Assembly (NCBI RefSeq): GCF_037975245.1
Contig: NC_092573.1
Location: 13,228,001 to 13,292,000 of the forward strand
Length of the DNA stretch: 64,000 nt
DNA from: Apostichopus japonicus
Taxonomy: Eukaryota; Echinodermata; Holothuroidea; Aspidochirotida; Stichopodidae
Reading direction: 5' to 3'
This document shows, piece after piece, positions 9,831-22,936 of the stretch. Position 1 is the stretch's first letter; every line of letters starts with the position of its first letter. The notes below the pieces were generated by a model, which worked only from the letters and a program-made list of their open reading frames with translations, searched no databases and was not told the DNA's origin. The position numbers and the translations under genes were made by a program.

Positions 9831-12800
9831 TTTCACTGGAAATTTGAATGAAAGTATTCATAAGGACGAAAACTGTACCTGCAAAAAGAAATGCTTCTTT
9901 TGTACAGTGTAAGGCCACCGCGACATCTTTTCTGACAAGCTTGATGATATTTGTTCTTCGGGAATGTTGTGTCATTACTTAGCCTTTATATTATAAACAG
10001 TTAAGTGTGGAAAGAGCTATGCTCCTGTTAGAACAACTTAACATTTCTTAAATGCTGATTTACTGAGGCAGGCGTTTGAAAGACAGTGTGATACAAACAA
10101 GTACGGTAACGTGATAAACAATGCCACGAGCTCTCCGTGCATTAAAAACGATCGAAATGTGCGGTATTCATGACGGTACACAAAGCAGATCATGCGGATA
10201 CAGCAGACATAGCCGAGAATAAAACCTAGTAGCGTGGAGGATTCAATTATGACATACTAGGACTTTCTACTGGTAAACTTTACTCATTGTCGAATAAATC
10301 TATATCTAATTTCTAGCTTTTGCTCTATGTTTAACGTATTATGACCAAAACAAATATGAAATTCACGACAATTCCATCGGACTTGTATATTCGTTTAAAA
10401 ATAGCTCCGTTTCGAATCTAACGCTCCATTGCTATGGTAACATCGTGAATAATAGCCCTGCCGCTAATGGATAGATGACATGTAGAAGATGACCATCGGT
10501 GGCGCTCTCAACTTCTCGTGCCACGTCTGGCACCTATACAAGAAGTAACCGACATATTACTGGCGCAATCCCGACCGAACATATTTTAACTCTCCTACAG
10601 ACTTTTCTACACTGATCCCAGAAAGCATTAAGTGCCGTCAAAATGCCTCAGTTGCCAATAGGTACATGTCCATGACGTAACACTGTTCTCGTTGTGCATA
10701 AAACTGAAGTCAAAAGTAAGGCATATACTGATAGGCCTAGACTAGGTATACGTTGCAGACTATACATATGCTAACTTCACAGACAGACATACATGCATTC
10801 AGACAACTTCGGGTAATGTAAAATATCACTAACCGTAATCACGTTATGTTTACTCTGTCTTCAAATGTCGTCCTTTTCTTCTCTGCAACCCCGGGCCGTC
10901 ATTGGAGTCGTTCGAACAACTATATTAAGGCGAAGAACGACGTCAAGATATATCCAACGTCTAGACTACACTGCTTGCAATGGAGAGAGAACTGCCCAGT
11001 ACAGTACAGTACGTGTTGATATGAACGCCTACAAAATGACAACAAATATTTTCCATTGAAAATCCACTGTGTATGACGGTATAGTAAACACTCGTATATA
11101 GATCAACGCACACGCGCGCACGGAGGTATTATGTACGTACAGCATGCAATGCAGACAAATATTTCGGAGCGCGCGCTTCTGATTTTGTGCTGATATTCTT
11201 GTGAGCGCTCTTGTATCACTGTTTGCATGCGCGCACGGACAAGATAGACGTCAGACTATCACGCTGTAGCTACTAAACCTTTACTTACATGTGTACAGCA
11301 GTAGACTACTGTGATGGTTGCATGCGGCAGTTTAATTTTGTGTGCACAATATGTCAGCATTGTACGGTGGCTTAATAAGGACATAGGAAAGAAAAACAGT
11401 GTCCCCAAATCTCACAATGTTGTCTTTTTATCTCAAACGTTGCCTCTTTTTTTCCCTTCAAAATTTAGATCCAAAAACAAAAGTCCAAAAGTAGAGACAA
11501 AAAGTCCAAATTTTCAGATTTGAGCAGACTTGTTTCCTTTCCTATGTCCCTATTAAGCCACCGTAGTATTGTGACTATTCTATGATCAGAAAAACTGTAC
11601 AAATCTAACGGAATTGCTAATGTTATAATGTTAAGAGACTGGCCTTTATCATCCCTGTAAAGTCAGAACGCGACGGTGTTTATTTCAGTCACGGTTGGCA
11701 GCCCTCTTAGGGTTTTAATCAGGAGCTTTCTATTTTATAGCTGTTGTAGGTGTCGTACCAGAAGTAATCCTTCCATTATCTTACACAGTACTAAGTCCGT
11801 CACGTTTAGGGTCCGCTAAAGTATAGCTAGAAGTTGTCAACTGACAAATCATACCCCCACGTTGGTATCTGATCAGGGCTTGGCCTGCCAGGGTGCATGC
11901 ACATTTCTATATCATGACGCAGTTTAGACTTTGAGCTAGAAGAGGAGCAAGTTAAGCACACTGAACCGTCCGCTCGCACGGAGAAACATATCCAGATTAA
12001 AACACAGAATTTCTTAACTGTTCTGTGTCACCTCCTTGAATCCTCCTTATTTGCACATCACCTCTACTTTGAATTATGCGCAAGTTCCACATCAAGACAT
12101 TCAAAACGATCGTGGTGACTGGAAATATGCCAAAACAAGCACTGCGTTAGGTCATTTTACGTCTCGTGTGTGTCTGTGTGCTTTACTTATCTTTTCGTGT
12201 TTTTTTTTTTTTCGTTTTTTTTTTCCGTTTTTTTTTTTTTTTCACGGTTAAACTTTTGTGCGAATGTACAATACTCCAATTGGGGCATGGTATGCATTCA
12301 TATCACATTGTTTTGGAAGAATCTGGAACTCTAAGTATTATTTCGACCCAAGAATCACCAGGCTGGCGTGGTGGCCTGAACGGTTGGAAGACAGCACTGC
12401 GCGTCGGTGTTTGTTGTCAGGCTGTGTGAATCGCGCCGATCGGATGACAGACACTGCTTTGTTTATAATGGCATCGCCAAGGTGGAATTTTTACACGGGC
12501 CTAGGATCCCAATTCCGTATCCTCCCTTAGTTCGCAAAAGCATCCGGGAGATTACGTTTAGAGTCCGGCCTTCGGGCCAGAAGTGGGCTAGCTGACTTGC
12601 AATGGAGGGCTCACGTCGATTCGGACTGGGTTGATGTTCAACGTTCAGTGAAACCATGGCCTCGATGAGGCGTAATCTCTTGTTAATTTTAGCTTTCTGT
12701 CTTCAATTTTATAATATAATGATATAAATTTATTATTGCCTTTTTTTATTCGTCTTTTTCTCGCTTAGTTATCGCATTTTATTCAAGGTTAAATATATAT

Positions 12801-13107
12801 GCTCATGTCTGCCTAGGTTCGACTCCCCGCCGAAGCAATATTTTATTTTATGTTTTTATTATTATTATTAATATTTGGGGTGTTGTTGATATCTGCATGT
12901 CTATGCATGGTGTTTTAAGTTTGTTTCGCTTTGTTTGTCTGTTTTTTGTTTTGTTTTTAGGGGGGGGGGGGTGTTTGTCTCTATTTTGGTATTTTGTTTC
13001 GCGTAAACAAAGTAGGTCATTGCAATATTTTGCACAACTTGTCAATAGAAACCGATTCGGAACTTAAGACCTGAGTGGTAAATTTGATTTCTGTCTCGCT
13101 CGTCGCC
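9831..13107. repeat. Array unit 4
   Basis: Full unit of 3,277 bp, G run 12. No difference from unit 1 seen. Confidence 0.97.
11365..11563. mobile_element. MITE copy, unit 4
   Basis: Intact copy with both inverted termini and flanking TA. Confidence 0.8.
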
Positions 13108-16100
13108 TTTCACTGGAAATTTGAATGAAAGTATTCATAAGGACGAAAACTGTACCTGCAAAAAGAAATGCTTCTTTTGTACAGTGTAAGGCCACCGCGA
13201 CATCTTTTCTGACAAGCTTGATGATATTTGTTCTTCGGGAATGTTGTGTCATTACTTAGCCTTTATATTATAAACAGTTAAGTGTGGAAAGAGCTATGCT
13301 CCTGTTAGAACAACTTAACATTTCTTAAATGCTGATTTACTGAGGCAGGCGTTTGAAAGACAGTGTGATACAAACAAGTACGGTAACGTGATAAACAATG
13401 CCACGAGCTCTCCGTGCATTAAAAACGATCGAAATGTGCGGTATTCATGACGGTACACAAAGCAGATCATGCGGATACAGCAGACATAGCCGAGAATAAA
13501 ACCTAGTAGCGTGGAGGATTCAATTATGACATACTAGGACTTTCTACTGGTAAACTTTACTCATTGTCGAATAAATCTATATCTAATTTCTAGCTTTTGC
13601 TCTATGTTTAACGTATTATGACCAAAACAAATATGAAATTCACGACAATTCCATCGGACTTGTATATTCGTTTAAAAATAGCTCCGTTTCGAATCTAACG
13701 CTCCATTGCTATGGTAACATCGTGAATAATAGCCCTGCCGCTAATGGATAGATGACATGTAGAAGATGACCATCGGTGGCGCTCTCAACTTCTCGTGCCA
13801 CGTCTGGCACCTATACAAGAAGTAACCGACATATTACTGGCGCAATCCCGACCGAACATATTTTAACTCTCCTACAGACTTTTCTACACTGATCCCAGAA
13901 AGCATTAAGTGCCGTCAAAATGCCTCAGTTGCCAATAGGTACATGTCCATGACGTAACACTGTTCTCGTTGTGCATAAAACTGAAGTCAAAAGTAAGGCA
14001 TATACTGATAGGCCTAGACTAGGTATACGTTGCAGACTATACATATGCTAACTTCACAGACAGACATACATGCATTCAGACAACTTCGGGTAATGTAAAA
14101 TATCACTAACCGTAATCACGTTATGTTTACTCTGTCTTCAAATGTCGTCCTTTTCTTCTCTGCAACCCCGGGCCGTCATTGGAGTCGTTCGAACAACTAT
14201 ATTAAGGCGAAGAACGACGTCAAGATATATCCAACGTCTAGACTACACTGCTTGCAATGGAGAGAGAACTGCCCAGTACAGTACAGTACGTGTTGATATG
14301 AACGCCTACAAAATGACAACAAATATTTTCCATTGAAAATCCACTGTGTATGACGGTATAGTAAACACTCGTATATAGATCAACGCACACGCGCGCACGG
14401 AGGTATTATGTACGTACAGCATGCAATGCAGACAAATATTTCGGAGCGCGCGCTTCTGATTTTGTGCTGATATTCTTGTGAGCGCTCTTGTATCACTGTT
14501 TGCATGCGCGCACGGACAAGATAGACGTCAGACTATCACGCTGTAGCTACTAAACCTTTACTTACATGTGTACAGCAGTAGACTACTGTGATGGTTGCAT
14601 GCGGCAGTTTAATTTTGTGTGCACAATATGTCAGCATTGTACGGTGGCTTAATAAGGACATAGGAAAGAAAAACAGTGTCCCCAAATCTCACAATGTTGT
14701 CTTTTTATCTCAAACGTTGCCTCTTTTTTTCCCTTCAAAATTTAGATCCAAAAACAAAAGTCCAAAAGTAGAGACAAAAAGTCCAAATTTTCAGATTTGA
14801 GCAGACTTGTTTCCTTTCCTATGTCCCTATTAAGCCACCGTAGTATTGTGACTATTCTATGATCAGAAAAACTGTACAAATCTAACGGAATTGCTAATGT
14901 TATAATGTTAAGAGACTGGCCTTTATCATCCCTGTAAAGTCAGAACGCGACGGTGTTTATTTCAGTCACGGTTGGCAGCCCTCTTAGGGTTTTAATCAGG
15001 AGCTTTCTATTTTATAGCTGTTGTAGGTGTCGTACCAGAAGTAATCCTTCCATTATCTTACACAGTACTAAGTCCGTCACGTTTAGGGTCCGCTAAAGTA
15101 TAGCTAGAAGTTGTCAACTGACAAATCATACCCCCACGTTGGTATCTGATCAGGGCTTGGCCTGCCAGGGTGCATGCACATTTCTATATCATGACGCAGT
15201 TTAGACTTTGAGCTAGAAGAGGAGCAAGTTAAGCACACTGAACCGTCCGCTCGCACGGAGAAACATATCCAGATTAAAACACAGAATTTCTTAACTGTTC
15301 TGTGTCACCTCCTTGAATCCTCCTTATTTGCACATCACCTCTACTTTGAATTATGCGCAAGTTCCACATCAAGACATTCAAAACGATCGTGGTGACTGGA
15401 AATATGCCAAAACAAGCACTGCGTTAGGTCATTTTACGTCTCGTGTGTGTCTGTGTGCTTTACTTATCTTTTCGTGTTTTTTTTTTTTTCGTTTTTTTTT
15501 TCCGTTTTTTTTTTTTTTTCACGGTTAAACTTTTGTGCGAATGTACAATACTCCAATTGGGGCATGGTATGCATTCATATCACATTGTTTTGGAAGAATC
15601 TGGAACTCTAAGTATTATTTCGACCCAAGAATCACCAGGCTGGCGTGGTGGCCTGAACGGTTGGAAGACAGCACTGCGCGTCGGTGTTTGTTGTCAGGCT
15701 GTGTGAATCGCGCCGATCGGATGACAGACACTGCTTTGTTTATAATGGCATCGCCAAGGTGGAATTTTTACACGGGCCTAGGATCCCAATTCCGTATCCT
15801 CCCTTAGTTCGCAAAAGCATCCGGGAGATTACGTTTAGAGTCCGGCCTTCGGGCCAGAAGTGGACTAGCTGACTTGCAATGGAGGGCTCACGTCGATTCG
15901 GACTGGGTTGATGTTCAACGTTCAGTGAAACCATGGCCTCGATGAGGCGTAATCTCTTGTTAATTTTAGCTTTCTGTCTTCAATTTTATAATATAATGAT
16001 ATAAATTTATTATTGCCTTTTTTTATTCGTCTTTTTCTCGCTTAGTTATCGCATTTTATTCAAGGTTAAATATATATGCTCATGTCTGCCTAGGTTCGAC

Positions 16101-16384
16101 TCCCCGCCGAAGCAATATTTTATTTTATGTTTTTATTATTATTATTAATATTTGGGGTGTTGTTGATATCTGCATGTCTATGCATGGTGTTTTAAGTTTG
16201 TTTCGCTTTGTTTGTCTGTTTTTTGTTTTGTTTTTAGGGGGGGGGGGGTGTTTGTCTCTATTTTGGTATTTTGTTTCGCGTAAACAAAGTAGGTCATTGC
16301 AATATTTTGCACAACTTGTCAATAGAAACCGATTCGGAACTTAAGACCTGAGTGGTAAATTTGATTTCTGTCTCGCTCGTCGCC
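13108..16384. repeat. Array unit 5, private G-to-A at 15864
   Basis: Full unit of 3,277 bp, G run 12. It carries A at 15864 where the other units read G (TGGACTAGCT instead of TGGGCTAGCT), just downstream of the GGCC-TTCG-GGCC hairpin. This is one of only two substitutions I noticed in the array. Confidence 0.97.
14642..14840. mobile_element. MITE copy, unit 5
   Basis: Intact copy with both inverted termini and flanking TA. Confidence 0.8.
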
Positions 16385-19300
16385 TTTCACTGGAAATTTG
16401 AATGAAAGTATTCATAAGGACGAAAACTGTACCTGCAAAAAGAAATGCTTCTTTTGTACAGTGTAAGGCCACCGCGACATCTTTTCTGACAAGCTTGATG
16501 ATATTTGTTCTTCGGGAATGTTGTGTCATTACTTAGCCTTTATATTATAAACAGTTAAGTGTGGAAAGAGCTATGCTCCTGTTAGAACAACTTAACATTT
16601 CTTAAATGCTGATTTACTGAGGCAGGCGTTTGAAAGACAGTGTGATACAAACAAGTACGGTAACGTGATAAACAATGCCACGAGCTCTCCGTGCATTAAA
16701 AACGATCGAAATGTGCGGTATTCATGACGGTACACAAAGCAGATCATGCGGATACAGCAGACATAGCCGAGAATAAAACCTAGTAGCGTGGAGGATTCAA
16801 TTATGACATACTAGGACTTTCTACTGGTAAACTTTACTCATTGTCGAATAAATCTATATCTAATTTCTAGCTTTTGCTCTATGTTTAACGTATTATGACC
16901 AAAACAAATATGAAATTCACGACAATTCCATCGGACTTGTATATTCGTTTAAAAATAGCTCCGTTTCGAATCTAACGCTCCATTGCTATGGTAACATCGT
17001 GAATAATAGCCCTGCCGCTAATGGATAGATGACATGTAGAAGATGACCATCGGTGGCGCTCTCAACTTCTCGTGCCACGTCTGGCACCTATACAAGAAGT
17101 AACCGACATATTACTGGCGCAATCCCGACCGAACATATTTTAACTCTCCTACAGACTTTTCTACACTGATCCCAGAAAGCATTAAGTGCCGTCAAAATGC
17201 CTCAGTTGCCAATAGGTACATGTCCATGACGTAACACTGTTCTCGTTGTGCATAAAACTGAAGTCAAAAGTAAGGCATATACTGATAGGCCTAGACTAGG
17301 TATACGTTGCAGACTATACATATGCTAACTTCACAGACAGACATACATGCATTCAGACAACTTCGGGTAATGTAAAATATCACTAACCGTAATCACGTTA
17401 TGTTTACTCTGTCTTCAAATGTCGTCCTTTTCTTCTCTGCAACCCCGGGCCGTCATTGGAGTCGTTCGAACAACTATATTAAGGCGAAGAACGACGTCAA
17501 GATATATCCAACGTCTAGACTACACTGCTTGCAATGGAGAGAGAACTGCCCAGTACAGTACAGTACGTGTTGATATGAACGCCTACAAAATGACAACAAA
17601 TATTTTCCATTGAAAATCCACTGTGTATGACGGTATAGTAAACACTCGTATATAGATCAACGCACACGCGCGCACGGAGGTATTATGTACGTACAGCATG
17701 CAATGCAGACAAATATTTCGGAGCGCGCGCTTCTGATTTTGTGCTGATATTCTTGTGAGCGCTCTTGTATCACTGTTTGCATGCGCGCACGGACAAGATA
17801 GACGTCAGACTATCACGCTGTAGCTACTAAACCTTTACTTACATGTGTACAGCAGTAGACTACTGTGATGGTTGCATGCGGCAGTTTAATTTTGTGTGCA
17901 CAATATGTCAGCATTGTACGGTGGCTTAATAAGGACATAGGAAAGAAAAACAGTGTCCCCAAATCTCACAATGTTGTCTTTTTATCTCAAACGTTGCCTC
18001 TTTTTTTCCCTTCAAAATTTAGATCCAAAAACAAAAGTCCAAAAGTAGAGACAAAAAGTCCAAATTTTCAGATTTGAGCAGACTTGTTTCCTTTCCTATG
18101 TCCCTATTAAGCCACCGTAGTATTGTGACTATTCTATGATCAGAAAAACTGTACAAATCTAACGGAATTGCTAATGTTATAATGTTAAGAGACTGGCCTT
18201 TATCATCCCTGTAAAGTCAGAACGCGACGGTGTTTATTTCAGTCACGGTTGGCAGCCCTCTTAGGGTTTTAATCAGGAGCTTTCTATTTTATAGCTGTTG
18301 TAGGTGTCGTACCAGAAGTAATCCTTCCATTATCTTACACAGTACTAAGTCCGTCACGTTTAGGGTCCGCTAAAGTATAGCTAGAAGTTGTCAACTGACA
18401 AATCATACCCCCACGTTGGTATCTGATCAGGGCTTGGCCTGCCAGGGTGCATGCACATTTCTATATCATGACGCAGTTTAGACTTTGAGCTAGAAGAGGA
18501 GCAAGTTAAGCACACTGAACCGTCCGCTCGCACGGAGAAACATATCCAGATTAAAACACAGAATTTCTTAACTGTTCTGTGTCACCTCCTTGAATCCTCC
18601 TTATTTGCACATCACCTCTACTTTGAATTATGCGCAAGTTCCACATCAAGACATTCAAAACGATCGTGGTGACTGGAAATATGCCAAAACAAGCACTGCG
18701 TTAGGTCATTTTACGTCTCGTGTGTGTCTGTGTGCTTTACTTATCTTTTCGTGTTTTTTTTTTTTTCGTTTTTTTTTTCCGTTTTTTTTTTTTTTTCACG
18801 GTTAAACTTTTGTGCGAATGTACAATACTCCAATTGGGGCATGGTATGCATTCATATCACATTGTTTTGGAAGAATCTGGAACTCTAAGTATTATTTCGA
18901 CCCAAGAATCACCAGGCTGGCGTGGTGGCCTGAACGGTTGGAAGACAGCACTGCGCGTCGGTGTTTGTTGTCAGGCTGTGTGAATCGCGCCGATCGGATG
19001 ACAGACACTGCTTTGTTTATAATGGCATCGCCAAGGTGGAATTTTTACACGGGCCTAGGATCCCAATTCCGTATCCTCCCTTAGTTCGCAAAAGCATCCG
19101 GGAGATTACGTTTAGAGTCCGGCCTTCGGGCCAGAAGTGGGCTAGCTGACTTGCAATGGAGGGCTCACGTCGATTCGGACTGGGTTGATGTTCAACGTTC
19201 AGTGAAACCATGGCCTCGATGAGGCGTAATCTCTTGTTAATTTTAGCTTTCTGTCTTCAATTTTATAATATAATGATATAAATTTATTATTGCCTTTTTT

Positions 19301-19661
19301 TATTCGTCTTTTTCTCGCTTAGTTATCGCATTTTATTCAAGGTTAAATATATATGCTCATGTCTGCCTAGGTTCGACTCCCCGCCGAAGCAATATTTTAT
19401 TTTATGTTTTTATTATTATTATTAATATTTGGGGTGTTGTTGATATCTGCATGTCTATGCATGGTGTTTTAAGTTTGTTTCGCTTTGTTTGTCTGTTTTT
19501 TGTTTTGTTTTTAGGGGGGGGGGGGTGTTTGTCTCTATTTTGGTATTTTGTTTCGCGTAAACAAAGTAGGTCATTGCAATATTTTGCACAACTTGTCAAT
19601 AGAAACCGATTCGGAACTTAAGACCTGAGTGGTAAATTTGATTTCTGTCTCGCTCGTCGCC
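16385..19661. repeat. Array unit 6
   Basis: Full unit of 3,277 bp, G run 12. No difference from unit 1 seen. Confidence 0.97.
17919..18117. mobile_element. MITE copy, unit 6
   Basis: Intact copy with both inverted termini and flanking TA. Confidence 0.8.
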
Positions 19662-22600
19662 TTTCACTGGAAATTTGAATGAAAGTATTCATAAGGACGA
19701 AAACTGTACCTGCAAAAAGAAATGCTTCTTTTGTACAGTGTAAGGCCACCGCGACATCTTTTCTGACAAGCTTGATGATATTTGTTCTTCGGGAATGTTG
19801 TGTCATTACTTAGCCTTTATATTATAAACAGTTAAGTGTGGAAAGAGCTATGCTCCTGTTAGAACAACTTAACATTTCTTAAATGCTGATTTACTGAGGC
19901 AGGCGTTTGAAAGACAGTGTGATACAAACAAGTACGGTAACGTGATAAACAATGCCACGAGCTCTCCGTGCATTAAAAACGATCGAAATGTGCGGTATTC
20001 ATGACGGTACACAAAGCAGATCATGCGGATACAGCAGACATAGCCGAGAATAAAACCTAGTAGCGTGGAGGATTCAATTATGACATACTAGGACTTTCTA
20101 CTGGTAAACTTTACTCATTGTCGAATAAATCTATATCTAATTTCTAGCTTTTGCTCTATGTTTAACGTATTATGACCAAAACAAATATGAAATTCACGAC
20201 AATTCCATCGGACTTGTATATTCGTTTAAAAATAGCTCCGTTTCGAATCTAACGCTCCATTGCTATGGTAACATCGTGAATAATAGCCCTGCCGCTAATG
20301 GATAGATGACATGTAGAAGATGACCATCGGTGGCGCTCTCAACTTCTCGTGCCACGTCTGGCACCTATACAAGAAGTAACCGACATATTACTGGCGCAAT
20401 CCCGACCGAACATATTTTAACTCTCCTACAGACTTTTCTACACTGATCCCAGAAAGCATTAAGTGCCGTCAAAATGCCTCAGTTGCCAATAGGTACATGT
20501 CCATGACGTAACACTGTTCTCGTTGTGCATAAAACTGAAGTCAAAAGTAAGGCATATACTGATAGGCCTAGACTAGGTATACGTTGCAGACTATACATAT
20601 GCTAACTTCACAGACAGACATACATGCATTCAGACAACTTCGGGTAATGTAAAATATCACTAACCGTAATCACGTTATGTTTACTCTGTCTTCAAATGTC
20701 GTCCTTTTCTTCTCTGCAACCCCGGGCCGTCATTGGAGTCGTTCGAACAACTATATTAAGGCGAAGAACGACGTCAAGATATATCCAACGTCTAGACTAC
20801 ACTGCTTGCAATGGAGAGAGAACTGCCCAGTACAGTACAGTACGTGTTGATATGAACGCCTACAAAATGACAACAAATATTTTCCATTGAAAATCCACTG
20901 TGTATGACGGTATAGTAAACACTCGTATATAGATCAACGCACACGCGCGCACGGAGGTATTATGTACGTACAGCATGCAATGCAGACAAATATTTCGGAG
21001 CGCGCGCTTCTGATTTTGTGCTGATATTCTTGTGAGCGCTCTTGTATCACTGTTTGCATGCGCGCACGGACAAGATAGACGTCAGACTATCACGCTGTAG
21101 CTACTAAACCTTTACTTACATGTGTACAGCAGTAGACTACTGTGATGGTTGCATGCGGCAGTTTAATTTTGTGTGCACAATATGTCAGCATTGTACGGTG
21201 GCTTAATAAGGACATAGGAAAGAAAAACAGTGTCCCCAAATCTCACAATGTTGTCTTTTTATCTCAAACGTTGCCTCTTTTTTTCCCTTCAAAATTTAGA
21301 TCCAAAAACAAAAGTCCAAAAGTAGAGACAAAAAGTCCAAATTTTCAGATTTGAGCAGACTTGTTTCCTTTCCTATGTCCCTATTAAGCCACCGTAGTAT
21401 TGTGACTATTCTATGATCAGAAAAACTGTACAAATCTAACGGAATTGCTAATGTTATAATGTTAAGAGACTGGCCTTTATCATCCCTGTAAAGTCAGAAC
21501 GCGACGGTGTTTATTTCAGTCACGGTTGGCAGCCCTCTTAGGGTTTTAATCAGGAGCTTTCTATTTTATAGCTGTTGTAGGTGTCGTACCAGAAGTAATC
21601 CTTCCATTATCTTACACAGTACTAAGTCCGTCACGTTTAGGGTCCGCTAAAGTATAGCTAGAAGTTGTCAACTGACAAATCATACCCCCACGTTGGTATC
21701 TGATCAGGGCTTGGCCTGCCAGGGTGCATGCACATTTCTATATCATGACGCAGTTTAGACTTTGAGCTAGAAGAGGAGCAAGTTAAGCACACTGAACCGT
21801 CCGCTCGCACGGAGAAACATATCCAGATTAAAACACAGAATTTCTTAACTGTTCTGTGTCACCTCCTTGAATCCTCCTTATTTGCACATCACCTCTACTT
21901 TGAATTATGCGCAAGTTCCACATCAAGACATTCAAAACGATCGTGGTGACTGGAAATATGCCAAAACAAGCACTGCGTTAGGTCATTTTACGTCTCGTGT
22001 GTGTCTGTGTGCTTTACTTATCTTTTCGTGTTTTTTTTTTTTTCGTTTTTTTTTTCCGTTTTTTTTTTTTTTTCACGGTTAAACTTTTGTGCGAATGTAC
22101 AATACTCCAATTGGGGCATGGTATGCATTCATATCACATTGTTTTGGAAGAATCTGGAACTCTAAGTATTATTTCGACCCAAGAATCACCAGGCTGGCGT
22201 GGTGGCCTGAACGGTTGGAAGACAGCACTGCGCGTCGGTGTTTGTTGTCAGGCTGTGTGAATCGCGCCGATCGGATGACAGACACTGCTTTGTTTATAAT
22301 GGCATCGCCAAGGTGGAATTTTTACACGGGCCTAGGATCCCAATTCCGTATCCTCCCTTAGTTCGCAAAAGCATCCGGGAGATTACGTTTAGAGTCCGGC
22401 CTTCGGGCCAGAAGTGGGCTAGCTGACTTGCAATGGAGGGCTCACGTCGATTCGGACTGGGTTGATGTTCAACGTTCAGTGAAACCATGGCCTCGATGAG
22501 GCGTAATCTCTTGTTAATTTTAGCTTTCTGTCTTCAATTTTATAATATAATGATATAAATTTATTATTGCCTTTTTTTATTCGTCTTTTTCTCGCTTAGT

Positions 22601-22936
22601 TATCGCATTTTATTCAAGGTTAAATATATATGCTCATGTCTGCCTAGGTTCGACTCCCCGCCGAAGCAATATTTTATTTTATGTTTTTATTATTATTATT
22701 AATATTTGGGGTGTTGTTGATATCTGCATGTCTATGCATGGTGTTTTAAGTTTGTTTCGCTTTGTTTGTCTGTTTTTTGTTTTGTTTTTAGGGGGGGGGG
22801 TGTTTGTCTCTATTTTGGTATTTTGTTTCGCGTAAACAAAGTAGGTCATTGCAATATTTTGCACAACTTGTCAATAGAAACCGATTCGGAACTTAAGACC
22901 TGAGTGGTAAATTTGATTTCTGTCTCGCTCGTCGCC
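19662..22936. repeat. Array unit 7
   Basis: Full unit of 3,275 bp; the G run (22791-22800) has 10 bases. Confidence 0.97.
21196..21394. mobile_element. MITE copy, unit 7
   Basis: Intact copy with both inverted termini and flanking TA. Confidence 0.8.
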